Origin: Dokdonella sp.
GTDB taxonomy: Bacteria; Pseudomonadota; Gammaproteobacteria; Xanthomonadales; Rhodanobacteraceae
Direction of reading: 5' to 3'
Assembly: GCA_019634795.1 (NCBI GenBank)
Contig: JAHCAR010000002.1
Coordinates: 62,001 to 126,000 of the forward strand
DNA length: 64,000 nucleotides
Shown: positions 40,367 through 49,353 of the stretch, piece by piece
Numbering within the stretch: the stretch's first letter is position 1
Layout: every line of letters starts with the position of its first letter
Translations under genes and position numbers: made by a program
The notes under the pieces: generated by a model
Database searches by the model: none
What the model was told of the DNA's origin: nothing
Seen by the model: only the letters and a program-made list of their open reading frames with translations

Positions 40367-41220
40367 GCGTAGGTTCCTTTCATGGTGGCGACGAACAGGT
40401 CGACGATGCTCGGCTTGTGCATCTCGCCCAGCCCGGCGAGGCGCGAGCGGTCGACCCCGTCAAACAGGAAAATCGACTTACCGAAGATCTGCCGTTCGCT
40501 GAGCGGATTCAGCGCACGCGCCGCTTCGGCCTTGTCGGGATTGACCATGATCTCCGAATAGCGCTCACCGACCTCGTCCATCGACGCATCGAGGACGATC
40601 TTGCCGTCGCGAATGAAGATCAGGTCGGTCAGGATGTGCTCGACTTCCTCGACCTGGTGGGTCGTGACGATGATCGTCTTGTTTTCGTCGAAGTATTCCG
40701 AAAGCAGGTTTTCGTAGAAGGTCTTGCGATAGAGGATGTCGAGGCCCAGGGTCGGCTCGTCGAGGACGAGGACCCGCGCATCGATGGCCATGACCAGGGC
40801 CAGGTGCAACTGCACGATCATGCCCTTGGACAGTTCACGAACGCGCATGTCCTTCCGGATCTTGGTGTGGCCCAGGTAGGCTTCGCATTTCTCGCGCGAG
40901 AAGCGCGGATGCACGCCGGCGACGAAGTCGATGGCCTGGCCAACCCGGATCCAGCGCGGCAGCACGGCGACGTCGGCGATGAAGCAGACCTGCTCCATCA
41001 GCTTGGGTCGGTCGGTGCGCGGATCGAGACCGAGAACCGACAGTTCGCCCTCGAATTCGCTGAGGCCGAGGATGGCCTTGAGGGCCGTGGTCTTGCCGGC
41101 CCCGTTCGGACCGATCAGGCCGACGATGCGACCGGCCTCGATCTCGAAATCGACGGCATCGAGGGCGATGGTGGTTCCGTATTTCTTGCTCAGTTTTCGC
41201 GCGTGGACGACGGCACTCAT
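40363..41220 (-). CDS. ABC transporter ATP-binding protein (YtrB-like)
   Basis: About 285 residues from the ATG at 41220. Walker A is GPNGAGKTTALKAILG. The signature motif is degenerate (RELSKGMIVQLHLALVMA, LSKGM instead of LSGGQ), as is usual in the YtrB/GntR-linked group. Walker B is VLVLDEPTLGLD, with the switch His in TTHQVEEVE. It energises the permease encoded immediately downstream. Both ends overlap neighbouring genes by four bases. Confidence 0.92.
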   Translation of the reverse strand: MSAVVHARKLSKKYGTTIALDAVDFEIEAGRIVGLIGPNGAGKTTALKAILGLSEFEGELSVLGLDPRTDRPKLMEQVCFIADVAVLPRWIRVGQAIDFVAGVHPRFSREKCEAYLGHTKIRKDMRVRELSKGMIVQLHLALVMAIDARVLVLDEPTLGLDILYRKTFYENLLSEYFDENKTIIVTTHQVEEVEHILTDLIFIRDGKIVLDASMDEVGERYSEIMVNPDKAEAARALNPLSERQIFGKSIFLFDGVDRSRLAGLGEMHKPSIVDLFVATMKGTYA

Positions 41221-41591
41221 TGCGAATTCCCCTCGTGGTTCGGTGCGTGCTTGATCAGGGTTTCCAGATCGAGGCCCATGCGTTCGAGACGGGCGTACAG
41301 CGGCGGCCATTCCTCGGTCAAAAAGCGCTCGCGTTCGGATTTCAGCAGGGCGCTCCGCGCCCCTTCGGTGACGTACATGCCCAACCCTCTTCGTTTTTCC
41401 ACGAGGTTCTCGTCGACGAGTTCCTGGTAAGCCTTGGATACGGTGATCGGATTGATCTGGAAATCCGCTGCGACCTGGCGAACCGAGGGCAGCGCATCTC
41501 CCTGCTTGAGCACACCGTCGAGGATCATGGCCACCACGCGGTCGCGCAGTTGGCGATAGATCGGTGTGTTGTCGTTCCAAACCATGCTCAT
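41217..41591 (-). CDS. GntR-family repressor, YtrA subfamily
   Basis: 124 residues from the ATG at 41591 (MSMVWNDNTPIYRQLRDRVV). It has a winged helix-turn-helix (GDALPSVRQVAADFQINPIT, then VSKAYQELVDENLVEKRRGLGMYV) and only a short C-terminal helical dimerisation tail, the definition of the YtrA subfamily. It should repress its own operon through the dyad at 41996-42025 and respond to envelope stress or an unknown ligand. Confidence 0.92.
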   Translation of the reverse strand: MSMVWNDNTPIYRQLRDRVVAMILDGVLKQGDALPSVRQVAADFQINPITVSKAYQELVDENLVEKRRGLGMYVTEGARSALLKSERERFLTEEWPPLYARLERMGLDLETLIKHAPNHEGNSQ

Positions 41592-41595
41592 CGGC

Positions 41596-41967
41596 TTATT
41601 CCTTGATTGCGCGTGGCAGCAACTTGCCAAAAGAATAGTAGGGCATGTCCAGTCGCACATGAGGCAGCGCCGGTATGCCGAGGGCCAGTGTGCTGGCGGA
41701 TGTCGAGGCCACGAGGAATTCGCTTGCCGGCTCGACCTGCGCCGGTGCGTCAGCGCGCACGATGACGACCGGCAGCGTCGGAATCTCGACCGTTGCCCGA
41801 ACCATCACGGTGGGCAATGTCGGGATGACTTCAGCGGGCCGCACCGCGGCAACGTTGGCGACCGGCGACGCCGATTCCCCGGTGTTCGCGCCGGCCAGGC
41901 CCAGCGCACCGACGACGGCGGCAATGGCCAGGGCCAGCATCAGGCGGGTGTGGATCATGCGGTACAT
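41596..41967 (-). CDS. Small secreted protein, first gene of the GntR-ABC operon
   Basis: 123 residues preceded by GGAGG. The signal peptide is about MIHTRLMLALAIAAVVGALGLA. The mature part contains repeated short strands: VIPTLPTVMVRA, VEIPTLPVVIVRA and GIPALPHVRLDM, i.e. an I-P-x-L-P-x-V-x-V/L pattern three times. No known domain. It lies four bases upstream of the GntR gene, so it is co-expressed with the exporter. It could be a substrate, sensor or accessory factor. Confidence 0.7.
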   Translation of the reverse strand: MYRMIHTRLMLALAIAAVVGALGLAGANTGESASPVANVAAVRPAEVIPTLPTVMVRATVEIPTLPVVIVRADAPAQVEPASEFLVASTSASTLALGIPALPHVRLDMPYYSFGKLLPRAIKE

Positions 41968-41995
41968 GGCGACCTCCCTGAGGTCATTTGATGAG

Positions 41996-42038
41996 TTAGT
42001 GTTGTAGGCAACTATAACACCTAAACTGGGGGTGTCAA
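41996..42038 (-). promoter_or_regulatory. Promoter and GntR operator of the exporter operon
   Basis: On the minus strand TTGACA (42033-42038), a 16-base spacer and TATAGT (42011-42016) form a near-consensus sigma-70 promoter. A dyad GTGTTGTA ... TATAACAC-type (41999-42020, extended as TTAG ... CTAA at 41996-42025) covers the -10 and start site. It is well placed for repression by the YtrA-like regulator encoded in the operon. Confidence 0.78.
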
Positions 42039-42052
42039 GGGGGGAGGGGAGT

Positions 42053-42220
42053 CGGGAATGGGGAATGGGGAATGGGGAATGGGCAGATGCAAAGGCCCAG
42101 AGCGCGGCGTCTCAGCAGGAGAAGGGGAGGGATCGCTTTGCCAGTAGGGTCCGAGGAAGCTAGGCTGGATCCGTCGGCAGGCCGCTCCTGCCACTCCCCA
42201 TTCCCGATTCCCCATTCTCC
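42053..42220. repeat. Paired GGGAATGG-type inverted arms (copy C)
   Basis: Left arm CGGGAATGGGGAATGGGGAA and following (42053-42084), right arm CCACTCCCCATTCCCGATTC and following (42191-42220). They flank about 106 bp between the exporter promoter and the glutathione peroxidase gene. The right arm ends just before the AAGGAG ribosome-binding site of that gene. Confidence 0.78.
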
Positions 42221-42236
42221 TCAAGGAGCCCAATCC

Positions 42237-42809
42237 ATGCCCCGCATCCTGATAGCCCTGTGTCTGCTTGCAGCCAGTGCCGCCGCGCACGCCTGCAGCG
42301 ACCTGCTGTCCGCCGAATTCCGCCCGCTCGCCGGCAAGGAGAAGGTCGATCTCTGCAAGACCTATGCGGGGAAGGTGTTGCTCGTGGTCAACACGGCGAG
42401 CAAGTGCGGATTCACGCCGCAGTACGATGCGCTCGAGAAACTGCATGCGACCTATGCGGATCGCGGTTTCGCCGTGCTCGGCTTTCCGTCCAATGATTTC
42501 GCCGGCCAGGAGCCGGGCACCGAGGCTGAAATCAGGGAGTTCTGCACGCTGACCTACGGGGTCAAGTTCCCTATGTTCGAGAAGGTCCACGTCAAGGGCG
42601 AGAACGCCGATCCGTTCTACCGGAAGCTCGCCGCTGCCTCTGAAGGCCGGGCCCCGACCTGGAACTTCTACAAGTACCTGATCGACCGCGACGGCAATGT
42701 CGTCGCCGACTTCGCCAGCAAGGTCAAACCCGACGACAGGGCGCTGGTGGCAAGGATCGAGGCATTGATCGATGCCTCTGAAGAGGGTTCCGGCAGCGTC
42801 AAACATTGA
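42237..42809 (+). CDS. Exported glutathione peroxidase
   Basis: 190 residues from the ATG at 42237, with AAGGAG upstream. The signal peptide MPRILIALCLLAASAAAHAC suggests periplasmic location; LAASAAAHAC is not a standard lipobox. The GPx active site is NTASKCGFT with peroxidatic Cys57, followed by LGFPSNDFAGQEPGTEAEI and the WNFYKYLIDRDG motif (catalytic Gln and Trp). It is the Cys-type, probably thioredoxin- or glutathione-dependent, and reduces hydroperoxides. Confidence 0.92.
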   Translation: MPRILIALCLLAASAAAHACSDLLSAEFRPLAGKEKVDLCKTYAGKVLLVVNTASKCGFTPQYDALEKLHATYADRGFAVLGFPSNDFAGQEPGTEAEIREFCTLTYGVKFPMFEKVHVKGENADPFYRKLAAASEGRAPTWNFYKYLIDRDGNVVADFASKVKPDDRALVARIEALIDASEEGSGSVKH

Positions 42810-43005
42810 CAGTGCGTCTTCACTGGGCGCGCTTGCCGTAATGTGTGCGGGCAGCACAAACGCATCGTCAATTGTCGTGCGTGGTCCGCACGCGCTGCTT
42901 CAGGCTGTTCCCGAGGTCCGTGCGATGTACGTGCGCCGTTTTGCGAAGGACCTGTCGATCGTCCGAGTTCAGTCAACCTGCGCATTCGCATGCAGCTCGC
43001 TTTTC

Positions 43006-43078
43006 GTAGGAGCAGGCTTCAGCCGCGATGCTCTTGGTATGCCGAGCGAGAAGCATCGCGGCTGAAGCCGCTTCCTAC
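43006..43078. repeat. Inverted pair of REP-like arms
   Basis: GTAGGAGCAGGCTTCAGCCG and following (43006-43032) is nearly the exact reverse complement of AGCATCGCGGCTGAAGCCGC and following (43052-43078), 19 bases apart, forming a BIME-like hairpin. The rest of the 42810-43146 gap contains no recognisable gene. Confidence 0.85.
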
Positions 43079-43122
43079 AGCGGCGATCCGCTGGCAGGTG
43101 CGGGTCGGGACTCGCTTCTGCA

Positions 43123-43144
43123 ACTCCCCATTCCCCATTCCCGA
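43123..43144. repeat. Single GGGAATGG-type arm (copy D)
   Basis: ACTCCCCATTCCCCATTCCC lies directly 3' of the Sat-CysC gene. It is one arm of the family seen as pairs elsewhere; no partner arm is found within the gap. Confidence 0.65.
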
Positions 43145-43146
43145 GC

Positions 43147-44868
43147 CTAAGCCACCGGTCGGATCAGCCCCAGCGCCTCGAGCTTGAGCACGATCTGCTG
43201 CACGGCCTGGTCGGGCGGGAGGCTGGTCGTATCGATGCGCATCTCGGGGTTCTCGGGCACTTCGTAGGGATCGCTGATGCCGGTGAATTCCTTGATCTTG
43301 CCGGCACGGGCGAGGGCGTAGAGGCCCTTGCGGTCACGACCTTCGCAGGTCTCCAGCGGCGTCGAGACATGGATCTCGACGAACACGCCGCCGGCGCTGA
43401 CGTTTTCGCGGACGATCTCGCGCGAGCCTTTGTACGGCGCGATCGGCGCGCAGATCGCGATGCCGCCGTTCTTGGTGATCTCGGCCGCGACGAAGCCGAT
43501 GCGCTGCACGTTGAGATCGCGGTGCTCCTTGGAGAAGCCGAGCTCGCTGGACAGGTTCTTGCGCACGATGTCGCCGTCGAGCAGGGTGACCGGACGCGTG
43601 CCGAGTTCGAGCAGGCGCACCAGCAGCGCGTTGGCGATGGTCGACTTGCCGGAGCCGGAAAGGCCGGTGAAGAACACCGTGAAGCCCTGCTTGTGGCGGG
43701 CCGGATGGGTCCGGCGCAGTTCCTCGATGACTTCCGGATAGGTGAACCAGTCCGGGATGTCGAGGCCTTCCTGCAGGCGCCGGCGCAGTTCGGTGCCGGA
43801 GATGTTGAGGACGGTGTCGCCGTCCTGCACCTCGTCGGCCGGCATGTACTGCGCGCGTTCCTGCACGTAGACCATTTCCTGGAACGGCACCATCGTGATG
43901 CCGAGCTCGGCCTGGTGTTCGGCGACCAGGGTCTGGGCGTCGTAGGGGCCATAGAACGGCTTGCCTGTGCTGTCGGCGCCCGGGCCGGCGTGGTCGCGGC
44001 CGACGATGAAATGCGTGCTGCCATGGTTCTTGCGGATGATGGCGTGCCACAGCGCTTCGCGCGGCCCGCCCATGCGCATGGCCAGGTGCAGCAGGGACAG
44101 GGTCGTGGTCTGGTCGGGGTAGTGGCGCAGCAGCTTCTCGTAGCAGCGAACGCGCGTGTAGTGGTCGATATCGCCGGGCTTGGTCAGGCCGACGACCGGA
44201 TGGATGAGCAGGTTGGCCTCGGCGATCTGCGCCGCACGGAAGGTCAGTTCGAGGTGCGCCCGGTGCATCGGGTTGCGCGTCTGGAAGGCGACGATGCGCG
44301 ACCAGCCGAGCTTGGCGAACAGCGCGCGCAGTTCGGCCGGTGTCGAGCGCAAGTGACCGAAATCGTAGTGGCGCGGCAGCTCGAGGCCATGCAGCCTGCC
44401 GCCGATGTAGACCGGATGGCTGCGTTCGAGCAGGTGACTGACGCCGGGGTGCTTGCGATCGGTCGTGCCGAAGACCTTCTCGGCTTCCAGCGCGCGGTCG
44501 GGCTGCCAGCAGTCCTCGACGTCGAGGATGGCGAGGACGACGCCCTCCGGGTCGCGCAGCGCGATCTGCCGCGCATCGCCGATCGCGTCGGCGAATTTCT
44601 GGTCGACATCGAGGGTGATCGGCATCGGCCACAGGCTGCCGTCGCTGAGGCGCATCTGGTCGCGCACCGACTCGTAGTCGCCGCGGACCATGAAGCCGCG
44701 CAGCGGGGAAAAAGCGCCGGTCAGCAGCATTTCGAGGTCGCACAGCTGGCGCGGAGTCAGATCCCACGAGGGCAGGCCGCCGGCGGCGCGCTTGAGTGAA
44801 TCGACTTCGGCAGCCGGAACCAGGCCATCGACGAGGTGGCCACCATGGGGAGCGATCAACTGGGACAT
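43147..44868 (-). CDS. Bifunctional sulfate adenylyltransferase / APS kinase (Sat-CysC fusion)
   Basis: About 573 residues from the ATG at 44868 (MSQLIAPHGGHLVDGLV). The N-terminal PUA-like and ATP-sulfurylase domains (to about 385) have FQTRNPMHRAHLELTF and FIVGRDHAGPG. The C-terminal APS kinase (about 390-573) has P-loop GLSGSGKST, LDGDIVRKNLSSELGFSKEH and IAPYKGSREIVR. It converts sulfate via APS to PAPS. This monomeric Sat type differs from the CysD/CysNC system common in gammaproteobacteria. With ugd and gmd downstream, a role in supplying PAPS for sulfated polysaccharide or for assimilation is possible. Confidence 0.93.
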   Translation of the reverse strand: MSQLIAPHGGHLVDGLVPAAEVDSLKRAAGGLPSWDLTPRQLCDLEMLLTGAFSPLRGFMVRGDYESVRDQMRLSDGSLWPMPITLDVDQKFADAIGDARQIALRDPEGVVLAILDVEDCWQPDRALEAEKVFGTTDRKHPGVSHLLERSHPVYIGGRLHGLELPRHYDFGHLRSTPAELRALFAKLGWSRIVAFQTRNPMHRAHLELTFRAAQIAEANLLIHPVVGLTKPGDIDHYTRVRCYEKLLRHYPDQTTTLSLLHLAMRMGGPREALWHAIIRKNHGSTHFIVGRDHAGPGADSTGKPFYGPYDAQTLVAEHQAELGITMVPFQEMVYVQERAQYMPADEVQDGDTVLNISGTELRRRLQEGLDIPDWFTYPEVIEELRRTHPARHKQGFTVFFTGLSGSGKSTIANALLVRLLELGTRPVTLLDGDIVRKNLSSELGFSKEHRDLNVQRIGFVAAEITKNGGIAICAPIAPYKGSREIVRENVSAGGVFVEIHVSTPLETCEGRDRKGLYALARAGKIKEFTGISDPYEVPENPEMRIDTTSLPPDQAVQQIVLKLEALGLIRPVA

Positions 44869-45411
44869 CGAGTTTCCTGGCTTTTGGGTAACGGGACGGC
44901 ACCGGCCAGCCACATCTTCGGATCGACGTGAAGCAGGCGCCGGACTGGGGTTCCGGCCTGCGGGTCGAACACGGGTGGAGCGCGGCACTTCGGTGATAAA
45001 GGCCGCGGGGGCAGTGTCGGAGCGCGGGGATTATAAGGCCTGATGCATTCTTGTGTGGCGCGCGCAACGGACAGTTCGGGTGCTAGGGGAAAGACACGAT
45101 GGTCGCGCCGATGCATTGCCGGCCGGCGCTGCGATGAGGCCAAGCCCGTTTCGCTCGGGCAATGACGGATGCCCGAAAGCGCGGCCGGATGAACAGAAAA
45201 TCGCGGATTGTTCAGGAGAATCAGGGAACCCGCGCGCCGCTTCGCGATCTCAAGGGCCAGCAGGGGCGTCAAAATGCAGGGGGCCCAGGCAAAGAAGCCG
45301 GTGTTTGCCATCAAAGGCGAGCACCGCCACAATATGCGGCCCGCTTGCCCCACGGTTTCTGTCGGGCGGCCAGCAGCCGTCCTCAATCGTTTTACCCAGG
45401 AGCTCTCATAA
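44869..45411 (+). promoter_or_regulatory. Divergent intergenic region with candidate FKBP promoter
   Basis: No convincing gene in these 543 bp. On the plus strand TTGCCA (45305-45310), 17 bases and CACAAT (45328-45333) form a reasonable sigma-70 promoter about 80 bp before the FKBP start. On the minus strand a TATAAT-type box (around 45033-45038) could serve the Sat-CysC gene, but has no -35. Confidence 0.42.
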
Positions 45412-46152
45412 ATGACCCGTTTCGTCCGCAAGACCCTTATCGCCATGGCGCTGACCACGGCATTCGGCGCCGGCAACGCCCTGGCTGTCGATGCTTCGCT
45501 GAAGACCGAGAAAGACAAGGTCAGCTACATGGTCGGCGCCGACGTCGGCCGCGGCCTGACCCAGATCAAGGACGAGCTTGATCTGAAAATCGTCATGCAG
45601 GCCATGCAGGACGAGTTCAACGGCGGCAAGACCATGATGACTCAGGAAGAGGGCCAGCAGGTCCGCCAGGAATTCATGCAGAAGCTCCAGGCCAAGCGCG
45701 TCGCCGAAGAGAAGGTGGCTGCGGAGAAGAACAAGAAGGAAGGCGATGCCTTCCTCGCCAAGAACAAGGCCAAGCCGGGCGTGAAGACGACCGCCTCGGG
45801 CCTGCAGTATGAAGTGATCAAGCAGGGCACCGGTCCGAAGCCGAAGGAAACCGATACGGTCAAGGTCGACTACACGGGCACCAAGATCGACGGCACCAAG
45901 TTCGACAGCTCGATCGATCGCGGCCAGCCGGCCACGTTCCCGCTGAACGGCGTGATCAAGGGTTGGACCGAAGGCCTGCAGCTGATGCCGGTCGGCTCCG
46001 AGTACAAGCTGGTCATCCCGGCCGAACTGGCCTACGGCGAGAATGCGCCGCCGACGATCGGACCGAATGCGACCCTGATCTTCGACGTCAAGCTGATCTC
46101 GATCGAGACCGGTGCGGAAAAGCCTGCACCGGCCGCTGCCGAGAAGAAGTAA
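45412..46152 (+). CDS. FKBP-type peptidyl-prolyl isomerase (Mip/FkpA-like), exported
   Basis: 246 residues. The signal peptide [25 protein letters not shown] is cleaved to a mature N-terminal helical dimerisation domain ([20 protein letters not shown], long Lys/Glu/Ala helix 75-125). The C-terminal FKBP domain (about 130-232) has [39 protein letters not shown] and IPAELAYGE. It is a periplasmic or outer-membrane-associated isomerase/chaperone. It ends in an Ala/Lys-rich tail followed by a hairpin. Confidence 0.95.
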   Translation: MTRFVRKTLIAMALTTAFGAGNALAVDASLKTEKDKVSYMVGADVGRGLTQIKDELDLKIVMQAMQDEFNGGKTMMTQEEGQQVRQEFMQKLQAKRVAEEKVAAEKNKKEGDAFLAKNKAKPGVKTTASGLQYEVIKQGTGPKPKETDTVKVDYTGTKIDGTKFDSSIDRGQPATFPLNGVIKGWTEGLQLMPVGSEYKLVIPAELAYGENAPPTIGPNATLIFDVKLISIETGAEKPAPAAAEKK

Positions 46153-46175
46153 GTCTTAAACCTGCTGCAAACCAG

Positions 46176-46199
46176 GGGCGTGCCGCAAACGGCACGCCC
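46176..46199 (+). terminator. Hairpin after the FKBP gene, weak terminator
   Basis: Stem GGGCGTGCCG/CGGCACGCCC (46176-46185 and 46190-46199) with a CAAA loop. The following T-run is poor (TTGGCGTTT), so termination may be partial or rho-assisted. Confidence 0.6.
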
Positions 46200-46322
46200 T
46201 TGGCGTTTCTGGGGGCGTCGAATGCGCGCAGGCCAGCGCGCCAGGGCCATCGTGGCCGGACTGGGCAAGTGCGGAACCTGGCGGCAACACGAGGCCGCCC
46301 GCGAGAATCAGGAGATCAAGAG

Positions 46323-47663
46323 ATGCGCGTTGCAATCTTTGGGACCGGCTATGTCGGACTGGTCACCGGAACCTGTCTGGCCGAAGTCGGCAACGACGTC
46401 ATCTGCGTCGATGTCGATGCACTCAAGGTGGCACGCCTGGAACGTGGCGAGATTCCGATCTTCGAGCCCGGCTTGAGCCCGCTGGTCGTCGACAACCATG
46501 CGGCCGGCCGACTGCACTTCACCACCGATGCCGAGAGCGCCATCGCCCATGGCGAGATCATCTTCATCGCCGTCGGCACGCCGCCGGAAGAAGATGGCAG
46601 CGCGGACCTGAGCCATGTGCTCGACGTGGCCCGGACCATCGGCCGCGCCCTCGAGCGCCCGGCCATCATCGTCAACAAGTCGACCGTGCCGGTCGGCACC
46701 GCCGACCGCGTGCGCGACACGATCGCCGCGGAACTGGCCCAGCGCGGGGTCGAGGTCCACTTCGACGTCGTTTCCAATCCGGAATTCCTCAAGGAAGGCG
46801 ACGCCGTGCAGGACTGCATGCGTCCCGATCGCATCATCATCGGCAGCGACAGCGCGCGCGCGATCGCGGCCCTGCGCACCCTGTACGCGCCGTTCAACCG
46901 CAATCACGATCGACTCGTGCTGATGGACGTGCGCTCCGCCGAGCTGACCAAATACGCGGCGAACGCCATGCTCGCGACCAAGATCAGCTTCATGAACGAG
47001 ATCGCCAACATCGCCGAGCGCGTGGGTGCCGATGTCGAGCAGGTCCGCCTCGGCATCGGTTCGGATCCGCGCATCGGCTATCACTTCATCTACCCGGGCG
47101 CCGGCTATGGCGGCTCGTGCTTTCCCAAGGACGTCAAGGCGCTCGAGCACATCGCGCGCAGCCAGGGCTACGAGCCGCGCGTGCTGAGCGCCGTCGAAGC
47201 GACCAATGCGGCCCAGAAGGAACGCCTGTTCGCGCTGCTGGGCAGCCATTTCGGGGCGCAGCTGAAGGGCCGCACGATTGCCCTCTGGGGGCTCGCCTTC
47301 AAGCCGAATACCGACGACATGCGCGAGGCGCCGAGCCGGACCCTGCTCGAGCAATTGTGGAGTGCCGGGGCGCGCGTGCGCGCCTACGATCCCGAGGCCC
47401 ACGACGAGGTGCGCCGCATCTACGGCATGCGCGAGGACCTGCAGTTGTGCGACTCGCAGTACCAGGCGCTGGAGGGCGCCGACGCGCTGGTCGTGGTCAC
47501 CGAATGGAAGGCCTTCCGCAGTCCGGACCTGGGCCGGATTCGCGAATTGCTGGCGACCCCGGTCATCTTCGACGGACGCAACATCTTCGACCCGCAGGCG
47601 ATCGAATCGGCCGGCCTGGCCTATTACGGTATCGGTCGCGGGCGCAGTGTCGCGCGCTTCTAG
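46323..47663 (+). CDS. ugd: UDP-glucose 6-dehydrogenase
   Basis: 446 residues from the ATG at 46323. NAD-binding [47 protein letters not shown] and the catalytic Cys loop in [16 protein letters not shown], then [17 protein letters not shown]. It oxidises UDP-glucose to UDP-glucuronate for surface polysaccharides. It precedes gmd on the same strand, suggesting nucleotide-sugar supply for exopolysaccharide or LPS. Confidence 0.96.
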   Translation: MRVAIFGTGYVGLVTGTCLAEVGNDVICVDVDALKVARLERGEIPIFEPGLSPLVVDNHAAGRLHFTTDAESAIAHGEIIFIAVGTPPEEDGSADLSHVLDVARTIGRALERPAIIVNKSTVPVGTADRVRDTIAAELAQRGVEVHFDVVSNPEFLKEGDAVQDCMRPDRIIIGSDSARAIAALRTLYAPFNRNHDRLVLMDVRSAELTKYAANAMLATKISFMNEIANIAERVGADVEQVRLGIGSDPRIGYHFIYPGAGYGGSCFPKDVKALEHIARSQGYEPRVLSAVEATNAAQKERLFALLGSHFGAQLKGRTIALWGLAFKPNTDDMREAPSRTLLEQLWSAGARVRAYDPEAHDEVRRIYGMREDLQLCDSQYQALEGADALVVVTEWKAFRSPDLGRIRELLATPVIFDGRNIFDPQAIESAGLAYYGIGRGRSVARF

Positions 47664-47831
47664 GCCGGGTCCGGGCAGCCGGCGCAATTGCCACCTTGGC
47701 CGGCTGCGCGCTGGCCGCGGCGCACGACCGGAACCTTCCGGGCTGTACCTCGCTGGCGGCCGTCGCTAACATCGCCACCTCCGTCCGATCCGCCGGATCG
47801 ACGAATCTCCTTCCCGAACGTAGATCCCTCG

Positions 47832-48965
47832 ATGGAAAAGAAACGAGCTTTGGTCACCGGCGTCACCGGCCAGGACGGGGCGTACCTTGCCGAGCTGCTG
47901 TTGTCCAAGGGCTACGAGGTGCATGGCCTCAAGCGCCGCGCCTCCTCGTTCAACACCGAACGCATCGACCATCTGTATCGCGAACTCGATGAATCCGGCC
48001 CGAAGCTGACCCTGCACTATGGCGACCTGACCGATTCGACCAGCCTCATGCGCGTGGTCCAGGAGGTCGAGCCGCACGAAATCTACAACCTCGCCGCGCA
48101 GAGCCATGTCGCCGTGTCGTTCGAGGAGCCCGAGTACACGGCCAACGCCGACGGTCTCGGTACCCTGCGCCTGCTCGAAGCCATGCGCATCCTCGGCATC
48201 CAGGAGCGTTGCCGCATCTACCAGGCCTCGACCTCGGAACTGTACGGCCTCGTGCGCGAGACGCCGCAACGCGAGTCGACACCTTTCCATCCGCGCTCAC
48301 CTTATGGCGTGGCCAAGCTGTACGCCTACTGGATCACCGTGAACTACCGCGAGGCGTACGGCATGTATGCCTGCAACGGCATCCTTTTCAACCACGAGTC
48401 GCCGATCCGCGGCGAGACCTTCGTCACGCGCAAGATCACGCGCGGACTGGCCCGCGTGATCCATGGACTACAGCAATGCCTGTACCTCGGCAACCTCGAT
48501 GCGCGGCGTGACTGGGGTCATGCCCGCGACTACGTCGAGGCGCAATGGCTGATCCTCCAGCAGGACTCGGCGCACGACTACGTCATCGCGACCGGTATCC
48601 AGCATTCCGTGCGCGAGTTCGTCGTGCTGGCGGCGCGCGAGATGGGCGTCGAGATCGAGTTCCGCGGGCAGGGCGCCGACGAGGTCGGCGTGGTCGCCGA
48701 CATCCGCAACCCGAATGGCCGCATAGAGCGCGGCGACACCCTGTTGCGTATCCATCCGCAGTACTACCGCCCGGCGGAAGTGGAAACCCTGCTCGGCGAT
48801 CCGACCTTCGCCCGCGAAAAACTGGGCTGGACGCCGAAGACGAGCTTCGCCGAGCTGGTTCGCGAGATGGCCACGGCCGATCACGCCCTGGCTGCCGGCG
48901 AAGTCGCCGGAACCCTCGGTGCCCGTCACGGCCGCCATCTGATCGAGAGCCTGCCGAATCCATGA
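47832..48965 (+). CDS. gmd: GDP-mannose 4,6-dehydratase
   Basis: 377 residues from the ATG at 47832. It is a short-chain dehydrogenase fold with NADP-binding [46 protein letters not shown], the catalytic Ser/Tyr/Lys in ASTSELYG and [12 protein letters not shown], and [20 protein letters not shown] (a Gmd hallmark). It makes GDP-4-keto-6-deoxymannose, precursor of GDP-fucose or GDP-rhamnose. No epimerase/reductase partner is in view. The start of slyX overlaps its stop. Confidence 0.96.
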   Translation: MEKKRALVTGVTGQDGAYLAELLLSKGYEVHGLKRRASSFNTERIDHLYRELDESGPKLTLHYGDLTDSTSLMRVVQEVEPHEIYNLAAQSHVAVSFEEPEYTANADGLGTLRLLEAMRILGIQERCRIYQASTSELYGLVRETPQRESTPFHPRSPYGVAKLYAYWITVNYREAYGMYACNGILFNHESPIRGETFVTRKITRGLARVIHGLQQCLYLGNLDARRDWGHARDYVEAQWLILQQDSAHDYVIATGIQHSVREFVVLAAREMGVEIEFRGQGADEVGVVADIRNPNGRIERGDTLLRIHPQYYRPAEVETLLGDPTFAREKLGWTPKTSFAELVREMATADHALAAGEVAGTLGARHGRHLIESLPNP

Positions 48966-49174
48966 ACTCGCTCGAGGAACGCCTGACCGAGCTCGAAGTG
49001 CGGCTCGCCTTCATCGATGACGCGGTGGCTGCGCTGAATGCGGCCGTGGCCATGCAGGATCAGTCGATGCTCGGCATGCGCGACGCCATCGACCGCCTGC
49101 GCAGCGACCTGCTCGGCCTGCGCTCGACGCTCGGCAATGACGCCGGCAGCGAGCCGCCTCCCCCTCACTACTGA
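48962..49174 (+). CDS. slyX: SlyX family protein
   Basis: 70 residues, nearly all coiled coil ([22 protein letters not shown]), ending in the family-typical proline/histidine tail PPPPHY. The function of SlyX is unknown. The ATG overlaps the gmd stop codon (ATGA), so it is translationally coupled to a sugar-nucleotide enzyme. Confidence 0.88.
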   Translation: MNSLEERLTELEVRLAFIDDAVAALNAAVAMQDQSMLGMRDAIDRLRSDLLGLRSTLGNDAGSEPPPPHY

Positions 49175-49177
49175 CCG

Positions 49178-49344
49178 CTAGCCCGGACTATTCATGAAAT
49201 ACACGCGCCCTCGCTTGTTCCTTGAATCCACGCGGCTTTCCGCTCATTCGGCGATAGAGCCCGCTATCCCCTCAATCGCGAAAACCCGCGTGAATCCAAG
49301 GTCCTGCGCGATCATCGCGCGTATTCATGATTAGTCCGGACTAG
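49178..49344. mobile_element. 167-bp MITE-like long palindrome bounded by CTAG
   Basis: The whole interval folds on itself. The left end CTAGCCCGGACTATTCATGA pairs with the right end TCATGATTAGTCCGGACTAG, and ACACGCGC pairs near GCGCGTAT. Inner arms CCTTGAATCCACGCGG and CCGCGTGAATCCAAGG are exact complements, and the centre (CTTTCCGCTCATTCGGCGATAG against CTATCCCCTCAATCGCGAAAAC, in part) also pairs. CTAG at both ends may be a target duplication. It has no coding capacity. Confidence 0.82.
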
Positions 49345-49353
49345 CCGACCGCC

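Noticed and set aside
45208-45411. Small plus-strand frame before the FKBP gene
   Set aside because: It overlaps the likely promoter and has no family features.
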